64,000 nucleotides of DNA from Warburgia ugandensis (Eukaryota > Streptophyta > Magnoliopsida > Canellales > Canellaceae). The DNA lies in contig CP141137.1 in NCBI GenBank assembly GCA_035236585.1, positions 49,064,057-49,128,056 of the forward strand, read 5' to 3'. Position numbers and translations under genes: made by a program. Of this stretch, positions 1 through 10,792 are shown piece by piece. Below the pieces are notes generated by a model. The model was given only the letters and a program-made list of their open reading frames with translations. It had not been told where the DNA came from and searched no databases. Each line of letters begins with the position of its first letter. Position 1 is the stretch's first letter.

Positions 1-2451
1 ACCAGAATCTGGTGATCTTCTCCGGCGACAGTGACATTTTTCGGCAACCCCTAAAAAATGTGAAAAATGAAAAATTTTCAAATATGGACAAATCACATGT
101 GATCTTTTGATCCAGGAAGACGGATCGTCGATCGGGAATCAATTGGTCCACGAAATTGTGATCACAAGCTTGGTTATGCATAGGAAAAATTTGAGACCTT
201 AACATCCAACTGTTAAAAATGTGATCGAGAGGTAAATTCAAGTCAAATATAACTCCAAATAACCATGGGTGATGAATTATCACAGAAATGACTAACCAAT
301 TATGAATAAATTGATGGGAGATCCCATCTAACTGTCCAATATTTGATCAATGAATATGGAAGGTCAGGAAAGGATATCAGGCCATGAATTATGGCTAAAA
401 GCATTAAATTGTGAAATAACTTACCTAAAATGTTGGAAATTGAAACTTCTAGAGGTACGCGCTTGATCTAGACCATCGATGTAAGACTAATGGTGCTAAT
501 CCAATTGGATAGTGACCAATTGGTGTGTAAATCCTTGATCTAGATATATGAGGTTAGATTAAGAACATGGTGAATGTAGAACTAGAAGTGATTATAAAAA
601 ATGGCATGAAAATTTGAAATTTACTTAGAACTTGTATTTGTTGCAGAGGTTTGAGAGCAGTGTGAATGGTTCTAGCCATAGAACTTTGAGTTGTACTTTG
701 AGAACAAGTAAGGACCCTAAACCCTTTTATTCCTTAAATTCTTGTTGATCTGTTCTCTTGAAATTAGCTTTATGCATGTGTAAAATGAATATATTGTCAC
801 CTTGGTTCAATGGACGATAGAAATTGTAATTTCTTATTAATGTTATAGTATGATTTACTATGCTTAACTGTTGTGATAATGCAAACTATTATAAAATGGT
901 CAAACCTAAGATAGTAAGCCCTGAGGGCCGCTCGGTAAGCTATGATGACGCCTTCCAAGATGGTAAACCCTGAGGGAAAGGGCTACTTCGTTGCTTGCAA
1001 CTAAGGTGAAGCCACCCAAGATGGTAAATCCTGAGGAATGGACTGTCTGGTATTGAGCCTCCCAAGACGGTAATTCCTGAGGGAAAGGGCTGCCTGGTTC
1101 TTTGGAATCACGGTGGAGTCGCCTAAGATGGTAAACCCTGAGGGATGAGCTATCAGGCATTGAGCCTCCCAAGATAGTAATTCCTGAGGGAAAGGGTTGC
1201 CTGGTCTTTTGGGATCACGATGGAGCCGCCCAAGATGGTAAACCCTGAGGGATGAGCTGGCATATTGAGTTACCCAAGATGGTAAACCTTGAGGGAAAGG
1301 GTTGTCTAGTTGATTTTGACTAAGGTGGAGCCACCCAAGATGGTAAATCCTGAGGGAACCTGACTTTGGCGCTGCCCAAGATGGTAAATCCTGAGGGTCT
1401 GGCTGCCTTAATAATGATACTCATAGTTGGTCGCCCAAGATGGTAATCCTTGAGGGAGATGACTATTGGATCCTGGTGTAATGCTAGGCATGTTTAATAT
1501 TATTGAGGGAAATCATTAATGACTATGCAGCTTTGTTAGATGTAACGCTTATGAATTGCATTTAACTTTAGAATGAGGTTCATGACTTAGTCACTCATCT
1601 ATTGAATGTCCTGTGATTGGACACGAATGGGAAATCCTTATGGGGTGTGCTTGTTTGCATGCGATGACTATTGCGTCATATTTGAATTTGGGTAAAAACT
1701 GTAATTCTACTCTAATACCCATAGGCTTTACTTGATAGCACATGCTAACTATGTTGTATATGACTAGTTAAAATGGAAATGAATGCTCATGTTATATTGA
1801 ATGTGTTTTTAAGCGTAGCAACGAGAATGTCTGGATATGCATGGGTTTAGTTCTTTTCCCTTACTAGGCTTTGCAGCTCACTATATTATTTTGCAGGTAC
1901 CAGTCAAGCCGAGAAGAGAAAGGGGGTTGAATGAAATGTAGAAAGCTTGATTGAAGATGTAGCATTTTGAATTGTATATATGTACTGACACTGAATACGA
2001 GTCATATCTCATTTTTACCATGATCCTTATGCATCTGATGGGTTTTATTTTCTTTGATACGACATGTATGAGACCCACTTAAACTCCTGGTTGGTAAGGA
2101 GGTGTTAGTAATGCATCATGATAGATAGTATGGAGACAGAGTCTCCCTTAAAGGATTTATAATTGTTGTATTGTCTATCAGGTGAACCGCATAGCATGCG
2201 TTAAATGCATAAGTCCAAAAATAGGGGAGACTCTGCTGAAATTTCGGTAGGCCTCGGTTGTTAAAGGAGAAAAATATTTTACTAGTAAACTGTGACTTGC
2301 ACAGGACAAGAGCACCTAGCTCTCTCGATACTTCAGCTATGATATAAATTATGGAAAAAAAAAATAAAAAAGCAAGGCCACGTAGGCTTAGCTCGGCCAA
2401 TAGTTAGGCTTGATTAAGCCTAACCACGGCCCCGGGGATTAGGGTCTTGAC
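1..2451 (+). repeat. 3' part of a long Ty3/gypsy (Tekay/Del-like) LTR, left-truncated by the window
   Basis: The sequence ends in GGGTCTTGACA, the kind of CA terminus seen at the 3' end of plant chromovirus LTRs, and an RTE LINE starts immediately after it. The 1840-1900 segment (ccttactaggctttgcagct, then ttttgcag) lies where the other LTRs of this window carry 'ctactaagcatagcttgct' and a hairpin, so I read it on the plus strand. No Met-tRNA primer site follows 2451. It is therefore a 3' LTR or a solo LTR, not a 5' LTR. The start lies outside the window. If it has a 5-bp target duplication, the right copy is CCTAG (2452-2456). No credible protein is encoded; long frames here are repeat artefacts. 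Confidence 0.7.
908..1460. repeat. Tandem repeat array inside the LTR, higher-order period about 107 bp
   Basis: A core close to AAGATGGTAAACCCTGAGGG recurs 11 times, beginning near 908, 957, 1018, 1064, 1125, 1171, 1232, 1276, 1337, 1378 and 1437. Spacing alternates between about 61 and about 45 bp. The real unit is therefore a two-part repeat of about 107 bp shrinking to about 102 bp, present about five times. The long unit contains 'gggaaagggctgcctggtt' and the short one 'gggatgagctatcaggcatt'. Array-bearing LTRs are known in plant gypsy elements; any function here is unknown. Confidence 0.85.
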
Positions 2452-3322
2452 ACCTAGTCTATTATAGAGCTCATCATATGCCTTGAGTTTAGCCTCACTT
2501 ACTATTCTCTCAGCAATCTTTTTAGCATTCTTATATTGTTGATAGTTTTTATTATTTCTAGTCTTCTTCTATGCTTTAAAACACATCCATTTTTCTTTAA
2601 TAAATTTTTGCACTGTTTCATTCCACCACCTTCTTTCCTTTACTAATTATCTTTTACCTTTAGATACTCCTAAGACATCTTTTGCCACTTTCTTAATCGA
2701 TTTAGTAATATTAATCCATATGGCATTTACTTCTATTTTATAGTTCCAGTTTCCTTCTACCCTCAACTTACTTGTGAATGAGGTTATTTTCTCTCCTTTG
2801 AAGTTCCACCACTTCGTTTTTGGATACCTATTAAGTTCATTTCCTTTCTTCCATCTTTTGATATGGATTTTCATAACCATTAACTTATGTTGTGAGGTTA
2901 AACTCTCACCGGGTATCACCTTACAATCCTTACACATTGATCGTTCAGTATTCCTAAGTAGAAAAAAGTCTATTTGGCTTTTATGAAGTATATTTTAAAG
3001 GTTATTAAGTGTTCATCCCTCTTCTCAAAGAGTTTATTTGCAATGGCCAAGTTATATGACAAAGTGAAATCAAGGATAGTTTTTCCCATCTCATTTGGTT
3101 CACCTATACCATACCCTCTATGTATTCTATCATATCCTTCCTTTTTCTTTTCCAACATGGCCATTTAAGTGTGCTCCTATAAATATCCCCTTAGTATTGG
3201 GCATTTCTTGTATGACTCCCTCCTTATCTTCCCAAAACTGTCTCTCAATTATATCTTTTAACCCTACGTGTGGTGTGTATGCCCTTATAACATTTATGAT
3301 CTGCTTTCCTAAAGCAAGTTTT
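2452..3322 (-). pseudogene. RTE-type LINE copy A, endonuclease to pre-RT part
   Basis: On the minus strand this encodes pieces of the plant RTE LINE polyprotein. In order these are an endonuclease segment with INVIRAYTPHVGLKD and GIFIGAHLNGHVGKE (3130-3330), a segment with GYGIGEPNEMGKTILDF (2970-3164), and the linker before RT with CKVIPGESLTSQHKLM (2647-2937). The frames are separated by stops and shifts. The C-terminal half, including RT, is cut off at 2451/2452 where a gypsy LTR begins. The 5' part continues at 6164 beyond an inserted solo LTR. In the functional family these domains nick target DNA and prime reverse transcription; this copy cannot. Confidence 0.85.
3318..3322. repeat. Target-site duplication GTTTT, left copy
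   Basis: GTTTT at 3318-3322 is repeated at 6164-6168 on the far side of the solo LTR. Removing the LTR and one copy gives 'gcaagttttattattataattct', which matches the uninterrupted LINE copy B at about 27207-27230. Confidence 0.9.
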
Positions 3323-6163
3323 TCTAACACCCTGGATTTTTAAGACATTTTTTTATAATAATAATAATGGCATTTTAAATAAGAGCATTTGGGATCCCAT
3401 GAGAAAAATTTTATTTAATCGTTTGCTAAAACATATCTTAAAACTCCGGGTGTTATTTTTCCTTTCTCAAAATGGCATACATATAAATAAAACAATACGA
3501 GTATCAGTCAATGTTAAATAAATCAGCGCCTTTATTTTAAATCAAATAAATGTTCAAAACACAATAATAATATGGCCCAGGGTCTATCCATCATAACATC
3601 CCATATAAATGTCCAACATATGTCCAAACATCTCAATCAAATCCAAACCATAAAGTATGCAGCCCATAATTAAATCCAAATGATAATCCTGTTTTAATGA
3701 CTCACATCACTATCTAAAACTATAGGAAAAAGATCTTCAGCAACTCTCACGGTTTCTCAACAGCTTTTCCTTTTCTGATGTCGCGCTCGAGATCTAAGGC
3801 ATTGCAAAACAAAGCAATGCCTTAGCAAGCTATCGCTTGTGTAGGTACATAGACAATTAATGTAATAAATGAAAGAAATAATTAATAGCACTGATGAAAA
3901 GTCTATCATTTATGAAAATAGTAGTATCATAATGTCATGTCCAAATAAATGCCAATTTATTCCATATGCTAAAATATGCATTTCAAGGGGCTAAAACATG
4001 ACATAAATCAATGTAAATGAGCATACAATAATAATAAGGGCACCCTAAGGTAATGGGTCCCACCACATCGCACTAACATCACTGATCAAGAGTACTCATT
4101 GCCAACCTCTGAGTGTCGTCACACCCAGGCATACCATTCATAACCATGCTCATCATACATGCACACATAATAAGAATATGAGTCATCATGCTGCAGTGGC
4201 AACCCTCTATGGGTATCAACCACCGCCGCTCTCCATTGACACCATAACGGGAGACTTCGCGTCTGTCCCCATGGAAAGGCTCAGACTGGTAGTGTGGACT
4301 ATCCATGTTACCAAACCCCTACCGAATGCCATCTATGGGCAAGTGTCTATCATATCACAATATCATCACATCACAATCTCGGAGGGTGGGTGGCTGACCC
4401 TATCCCTCCTAGCATGAAGCCCACCTGCCGAGAGCACCAGTCATTAAATATAAAACAGGAAATCATATGTATATGCTAAAACTCAAGAGCACTTATAGCT
4501 TGAATTCCTCAAGACATGCCCCTCATCCTGGGGTTAGCCTATAAAAGGACCAGCTAATAAGCCTCTCTTCTCATTTCCATGTAAATCCATGCATTTACTA
4601 TATATAATAAGAAATAAGTCTCTATTTAAGCATAACTAATTAACATCATGCTTATAAAAATATTTGAAATAAATTTATTCAATAAAAGATTTCAATTTAG
4701 AATAATCATAATGTACTCAAAGTCGCATGAAATCTACAATAAATGACAATTGCAATTTAAAACACAATCACACATGATGCTATGTTTAAACATGATTTAA
4801 AAATCAAGGCAAAGCATTAATTGTCGTCACCTACCTCAATGTGAGACCACTAGCTTGCTAATAACTCCCTTTAACTGGTATGTTCAAGTGCACCTATACA
4901 AGTCACATCACTATTTTAAAATTTTTCTAAATTAAAAGTAGTCATTTATAAGTTTTTAAGTTAAAACTAAGTCCGTGTCATTAATACGGTCACAATGCCT
5001 CTTTTGGATCGTGATTTGGACCTCTCTAGCTCCCAAAAATCAAATTTTTGTGAAAACATACACAAAATGGGGCTGACATGCGTCACGGTTGCCAGGACGC
5101 TGCGCTTCCCGACCCAATGTGATAGCCTGCGTAGGAGCTCCCGCACACGTGACCGCTGCACGCATGCGCAGAGACGTGCGTTTCTCGCGCGTCTCTGTCG
5201 GGCCGTCTTGGCATCAGCGCATGGCCGCTGACGACGTCACCGCTGCCGAAGAAGACGAACGGATTCCGATCGTCTTTGGCGGAGCTACAAAGCTCCGTTT
5301 TGGGCAATTTTTGCTCTGTTTTTCTCAAATTTTCCTCTAGAATCCATTTATGCCCTCCTTTTGCACTGATTTTGCCAAAAACCATGTTTTTTAAACGATT
5401 TTCCCACGTTCCTAAAAACATCCCTAGGTACTAGTTTTTGCATTTTCTGGAGAACCCACCATTGGATCTCTCCCAAATTTAAAGGGTTTGATCTTGGGTC
5501 TCTTATACACTAGTTGGACGGTGCGATTTTTAAACAGATGTGGTTTCATTTGCGAAATCACACTCCAATAGTAGCGTGCACAGAGTTCCCAGGAAATTCG
5601 ATTTTTCCTAATTTTAAATGCGTTTCTAATTATTTTACCTATTTAATAAATACTGAATTTAGGGTTTAAGGCTTACCTTGCATCTGGCTGGGGTTGCTAG
5701 TCGTCGTCGGGGTTCCACTTGCTGGAAAAATCAAACCTTGCAGGGCTAGGGTTCTAAGTAAAAACTCAAAGAAACGTTCAAGGTGGAGCGTTTTGGCTCC
5801 TGGGAAAGGTAGATATAGGCTTAGAGTTCTAGGGGAAGAGAACCTCTTCCATTCACGCCTCTTCCCATGGTCTCTCCAGCGATTTCGCCGGAACTGGTAG
5901 AGACGTGTGGAAGACGGGGGTGCCATTATCAATTTGGATCCCTGTGTAATACGTCTCTATCAAATGACTAAAATGCCCTTACAACTTCAACAGCTCCTAA
6001 CTCCCTTGTTTGAGCTCCGTTTTCCGTGTTCTTTGTGGCGTTGGACTTGTATCGATGAGCACTTTCAATTTCTTAGGGGTTTAGGAAAAATTTCCATCTA
6101 TAAAATTTTAATTTAATTTATTTAGAAATTTCTTAATTTATACTAAAAATTAAGGATATTACA
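3323..6163 (-). mobile_element. Solo LTR of a Tekay/Del-like gypsy element (2,841 bp)
   Basis: Its plus-strand ends are TCTAACACCCTGG (a mutated TGTAACACCC-type end) and GGATATTACA. A perfect 5-bp duplication (GTTTT) flanks it and it splits LINE copy A. It runs on the minus strand: read that way it starts TGTAATATCCTTAATTTTT, and it carries the TAGCTTGCT-plus-hairpin block that lies in the 3' part of the chromovirus LTRs. It has no internal domain, so the element was reduced by recombination between its two LTRs. A candidate splice donor on the minus strand is CAAG|GTAAGC at 5680-5671. A CpG-rich stretch lies at about 5080-5290. No protein is credible. Confidence 0.9.
3795..3824 (-). other. 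Conserved LTR hairpin (variant TAAGGCATTGC / GCAATGCCTTA)
   Basis: A perfect 11-bp inverted repeat separated by an 8-base loop lies beside CAAGCTATCGCTTG. The same structure with different stem bases occurs at 13590, 37636, 46376 and 51883, always next to an AGCTTGCT-like block in chromovirus LTRs. Confidence 0.8.
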
Positions 6164-6695
6164 GTTTTATTATTATAATTCTATCACTAATTCTTTTAAC
6201 ATCCATAACTTTATCCTTTAATTCTTTATCCACTATTATTCCTGCATCATTTCTACTATTATCCTTTCCTATATACCATAATTTATACCCATCGATTTCT
6301 CTAGCTTTAGACCATTTCCACTTGGTTTCTTAGATACAAGCAATGTTAATTCTCCTATATTTCATCATGTCTACTAATTCCAAACTTTTACCTGTCAATG
6401 TCTCTATATTCTATGCGGCGATGCGAATCTTATGCTCTGGATATATCGTAATTACCATCGCCCTTCTTGACCTCCGTGGCATGAACCCACTTTTCACTAC
6501 ACTTGGGTTCTAATGCAGCATGTCTCTTTCAAGGGGACGCTCTAGTAGCCCTTGCCCATTTTTCACTACACCCAAGAACCAATGTAGCTTATCGCTTCTA
6601 AGGGAACACCCTACCAACCCTTGCCCATTTTTTACCGCACTCGAGATCCGATGTAGCACATCACTTATGGGGAATGCCTTAGCTTGAGGGAATGA
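6164..6695 (-). mobile_element. RTE LINE copy A, 5' region (resumed after the solo LTR)
   Basis: The first five bases (GTTTT) are the right target duplication of the solo LTR. The rest aligns with 27207-27745 of LINE copy B. It includes the degraded N-terminal endonuclease (about 6170-6420) and the 5' leader with three tandem units of about 69 bp that begin 'catttttcactacac' (about 6490-6690). The copy ends near 'gcttgagggaatg' and lacks the further upstream leader seen in copies B and D, so it is probably 5'-truncated. Confidence 0.8.
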
Positions 6696-6866
6696 TATGA
6701 TGGTTAGTAGAGCTTTTTTCTATTGGTTTCTTTCCTAAGGAATTGAATCACAATTTCTTCGTGCTTATTTCAAAGGTTGCTGGTGCAAATTCTTGCAAGC
6801 AATCATTGAAAAAACTCTCTTCTTCTTTTAAAATCATATGATCAAATTTGATGGAGTAAAGCTTAC

Positions 6867-6868
<2 letters not shown>

Positions 6869-6958
<90 letters not shown>
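6869..6958. repeat. (CT)n microsatellite, about 45 units
   Basis: An uninterrupted CT dinucleotide run of about 90 bp. The open frame through it is only a Leu-Ser repeat and is not a gene. Confidence 0.98.
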
Positions 6959-6962
<4 letters not shown>

Positions 6963-7280
6963 TTTAGTAAAGCAGTTCTTCAAAAGCTTGAATTTTCGGA
7001 TAACATTTTCAATTTTATCATGACATGTTTTACTTATGTTTCTTTTGCTGTTTTGGTTAATGGTGATAATCTAACTGCTTTAAACCCCAAAGAGGCATAA
7101 GGGAGGGTGATCCTTTACCACCCTAGGCGGTAGATTGCCTAGGTACCAAATTTCATAGGCACTGAATGACTGTAGCCAAGCCTTCTATTGAACTTAAATT
7201 ATGTCCATTGAAAATTTTAACAAAAAAATATTGAATCTGGAAGCCTTTGATGGGCATGAATTTTTATTTAACGCTTAGAT
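6959..7280. other. No gene recognised
   Basis: AT-rich sequence between the CT microsatellite and the L1-type debris. I see no conserved coding, RNA or transposon signal here, though it may be the degraded upstream part of the L1-type LINE. Confidence 0.5.
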
Positions 7281-8230
7281 AGGGGTGCCAAACATGATAA
7301 CCGGTTCAGATCAGCTATATTGGAGAAAGACGCTTGATATGTTTCAAACGGATTCTGGATTGGCTGTCTTAAAAGAAAATATGCTGTTACACTTTCTTTG
7401 GGATAACCTTCATCATTTGCTGATTAAAGCTCTTGGAATCCACAATGAATTTTTGGGTCAGAAATATTTGGGTATTCCTGTGCTTAATAGGACCCCAAAG
7501 AAATCTTACTTTGGATTTCATTATGGAAAATACAATGTCTTTTAATAGCTGGCAGAAGTTTGCTTATGCAGTCTGTGGCTGAAGGAATTCCTTTACTCTT
7601 TATGAGCTTTTTCTATATTCCTGAGGTTGTGCTTTCTGAGTAGGACTCTCTTCAGCTTCGAGAGGTATGCAATGTGTGAATTGGTCTCGAGTTTGTTCTA
7701 GCAAGTTCCAAGGGGTCGCTGGCAGAGAAAGTTAGATCTTATAATAGAGCGTTTGAGGTGAAGCTAAGCTTGGTGGGTAAATTATTACTAGAAAGTCCTT
7801 TCTTTTTGTCAGATATATTTTTGCTAAACATTTGAAGAACTTTAATTTCTGGGAGCTTCCTGTGTCTTATGATTCATCCCCAATTGGCAGAGACATCCTA
7901 AACGCTAAGTACGTTCTTAAGAAGGGCTTGTGGTGGACAATTGGAAATGGCACAAGTGTTATCATGTAGCTTGATAATTAGATTGTTGGCTTCTCTATTT
8001 GGGATGGGTTCCTACAAGCTCTACCGTCCAATTTTAATAAAGATCAAACTATTGATTCAATTATCGGTCAGACTTCAGGTGATCTGAATATTGGCATGTG
8101 ACAGGAATTTATTCCCGACGTGAAGGAGCTTATTCTAAGAACTAATATATTTCCAGGATCAAGTGATCTGGACTCTTGATGATTCAGGGGAATTTGCAAT
8201 CGAATATGCTTATTACTTGCTTCTTGGATC
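7281..8230 (+). pseudogene. L1-type plant LINE remnant (end of RT and zinc-binding-RT region)
   Basis: Several frames give signatures of the distal reverse-transcriptase region of plant L1 LINEs. These are 'KYLGIPVLNRTPKKS' (near 7465-7505), then after a frameshift a 'GRSLLMQSV...GIPLLFMSFFYIP' type stretch, then 'GRDILNAKYVLKKGLWW' followed by 'TIGNGTSVIM' at about 7890-7970. Stops replace tryptophan codons (IM*LDN*IVG). The catalytic palm of RT is missing or unrecognisable. It is non-functional. The family assignment rests on these motifs alone, without a search. Confidence 0.7.
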
Positions 8231-8528
8231 AGCTCTTGAACCATTCATCAATCTTGTTTGGAGAAGAACTTGTTTAGTCCCTCTTCAGCCTTGAGTTGAG
8301 AGCTTTCCATGGTTAATTTTGCAGTACCGTGAGTGTTTCTCTTTGTTAGATAAGTGGGCTCTTTATAAGTAATTTTATCTTGTTTTCTTCTAACACGTCC
8401 TATTTTTTCTTGACTCTTTCCTTCATCACTCTCTCCCTTTCTCTCTCATGATTTCTCGTAACTTTTGTCCTATTTTCTGTCTCTTCTTTTTTTTTTACTT
8501 CAAAGGTTTTTTTTAGTCAATCTTATTA
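8231..8528. other. Pyrimidine-rich intergenic sequence
   Basis: About 300 bp rich in T and C (8395-8510), possibly the 3' end of the L1-type remnant. No gene is seen. Confidence 0.4.
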
Positions 8529-8665
8529 GGAGGGGTGTTAACAACAGCAAATTATTATAGGTATAAGCTATCCCATTAGCTGAGAAAAAGTAAAAAGTTT
8601 CTGAGCCAATAGAGTGTTAGCTGCTCCTTACACTTACTATAATTTGCTGTTGCAAGCACTCTTCC
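8529..8665. mobile_element. MITE, about 137 bp, with imperfect terminal inverted repeats
   Basis: The left end GGAGGGGTGTTAACAACAGC and the reverse complement of the right end GGAAGAGTGCTTGCAACAGC match at 15 of 20 positions, and the match continues with AAATTAT. CTTATTA flanks both sides (8522-8528 and 8666-8672). The GGRGRGTGYT ends next to TTA resemble PIF/Harbinger-type MITEs, but a 7-bp duplication would suit another superfamily, so I leave the superfamily open. It encodes no protein. Confidence 0.75.
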
Positions 8666-10369
8666 CTTATTAGACATTCTTAAAATCAAGAACTAACATT
8701 CTAAGACATGTTAACTTCGTCTCAGAAAGAGGCACTCCCTTAGCCTGCCACGTATGCCACTTAAATCCAGTTGAAATACCACTGTGGTTAGCTGCATTTC
8801 ACCAAGAAAAAATGAAAAAACCCTTTTCACAATTCCTTTCCTCAGGCTTTTTCCCCAATGTTTCCCGCAAGGAGCAAACAGAGCTTGGGTTAATATGAAA
8901 AACCCCATCATGGCCAGTTCCAATATTTGCGTGTGTTGAAACAAGCCCTCAATTTACGAAGAGAAAGTTTGGTTGGATTTTTGCATTCCAGCAATTCATG
9001 TTTCAAAATTTTAGATTAATTGTGCCCCAAAAGTCTAATTATTAGATGATCGTAGTCTCTCTCTCTCTCTAAATCTGAAACTAGCCCTTAATTTACTAAT
9101 AGTGAAAGCTTGTTTGGGTTTTACATTCCAACCTGTTCATATTTCAGTGATTCAGGCTATTCATCACTCGGCATTTTCTTAGATGAAATGTGACCCAAAA
9201 GTCTGATATTCATTTGGTAACGCTAGGATTAAGTTCTTTCTCTTTTTATTTCAACACTTGATTGCTAGTTTTTCCAAAATCAAGAGAAGAATAAATCCCC
9301 TCGACCTATTTCTCTCTTGTTGTCCACTTGCTGGGGAAAACACTCAAATCACGGAAGACAAAATGAGGAAAGGAAAATCTGCCTTACTTGTGTGGGAGAG
9401 AGGTTTGTGCTTTGGTTTTATCAAAAGGAAGAATCACATCTGAGCTAAAACCAACCTATTGAAAGAGACAGAGCATGGTGGGCCCTCAAGTGCCACATGA
9501 GTTGAAAACATCGATAAATAACACGGTTTAAACTTTATTTTTCTTGTTGGGTTCTTATTCATTTTAGTTGGTCATTGATAATTAACGGGGCTGGTGGGAT
9601 AGGTGTCATTGTAAGATGGCACCTCATTCCGAGATGGAGGATAAGCTTCTCGGAATATCATTTCTCTTGAAAATTTTGAATTATTTATAAATATAGATCC
9701 CACTGATTTATGAATAAATAGGTCACCCATGCATCACAAGGGAAAATGCACTTGTATTTGAATTATCTGAATTAAAAATTAAGATTATTTTTTAAATTTG
9801 TTAAAAAAATCTGGACAACTCCATTTTCATAATGGCATTTCTTACTTTAGTAAACACTTTCCTCATTAGGATTTATTGGTTAATAGCGGAAAAATGTCTA
9901 AAATGCAAATGAGAGTAATTACCAAAAACGGCACCTCATATATGAAATACAAAATAAGTACCAAATAGTAGAGGATCAAATATGATATAGACACTCCCCT
10001 AACAGAGAATAGGTACTTCCACTAACCTCTTTGTTAACATGGAAAAAACGGCTACGGTTTTCTTCTCTTCTTCCTTGATCAAACAACTTATAGAACGCTT
10101 TAAACATCATCTCATTTCCGCCCCCGGTAATACAAAATTTTCTCATTTTGAAAAGAATAAAGTTTCATTGAATTAGGGTCCAAATGGAAAATATGGGCAA
10201 AGAATAAGCATTCATGAACAAAAGTTGCAATCTAAGGCTTTGAAATAAATAGGTGGAGATAGTCAAAGAATATGAGTTTCTTAAAGATTTGTTTGCAAAT
10301 ATGGGTCTGGTTAAGGGTTTCTTCCAAGTGCTTTGATTTATATCTTCAAAAATTCTTTTCATTTTTTTA
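8666..10369. other. Intergenic DNA with one diverged direct duplication
   Basis: No gene is recognised. About 8935-9055 and 9076-9220 are diverged copies of each other: both run 'agcccT(C/T)AATTTAC', 'aaag(t/c)ttg', 'cattcca', 'ccaaaagtct'. Short open frames in both strands lack conserved motifs. The rest is AT-rich and featureless. Confidence 0.5.
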
Positions 10370-10792
10370 GGAAAAATAGTATAAACTGCCCTTGTAAGTT
10401 TGCCCAATGTCAATTGCACCCCTGTGGCTTAGTTCCAATCAATTGGGTCCCTAAGGCTTGACCTAATTTGAAATAGAGCATCCTGTTAGGTAAACTCCAT
10501 TAAGATGAATGGAAAATGGGATCACATGCCATCATGTAATACCTGTTGACTTAATTTTTTATGAAATCCCTTTCCTCCTGTAATAGTTGTTCTCCTCACC
10601 TCCTCTTAGTGGCTATTTTTTGGGTGAAATCATAAGTATATAGTGGAAAGCAAAATGTCATTTACAAAAGTGTTGATGAAAAGGCTTTATTTGAAATTGG
10701 GTCAATCCTCAAGGGCTAAGTGATTAGAATTAAACCATGACTGTATAATTGACATTGCTCCAAACCACAATAGTTGTTTACAATATTTTTCC
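10370..10792. mobile_element. Non-autonomous DNA transposon (MITE) with TIRs of about 110 bp
   Basis: The left arm (about 10370-10480) and the reverse complement of the right arm (about 10680-10792) match over their length. Examples are GGAAAAATA at both tips, AATTGACATTG against its inverse CAATGTCAATT, and GCTTTATTTGAAATT against the inverse of AATTTGAAATAGAGC. TTTTTTTA (10362-10369) and TTTTTCTA (10793-10800) form an 8-bp flanking duplication with one mismatch, which suits hAT elements. A 9-bp MULE-type duplication is not excluded. The unpaired centre is about 200 bp with no coding capacity. Confidence 0.7.

Noticed and set aside
906..1172. 88-codon minus-strand frame with repeated SLRVYHL
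   Set aside because: It is the tandem repeat of the LTR read in one frame; no independent coding evidence.
4967..5421. Overlapping frames on both strands in GC-rich DNA, first suspected to be a host exon
   Set aside because: Lies inside the solo LTR 3323-6163, open by base composition; the same GC-rich stretch occurs in the other LTRs.
6838..7023. Leu-Ser repeat frame
   Set aside because: Product of the (CT)n microsatellite.
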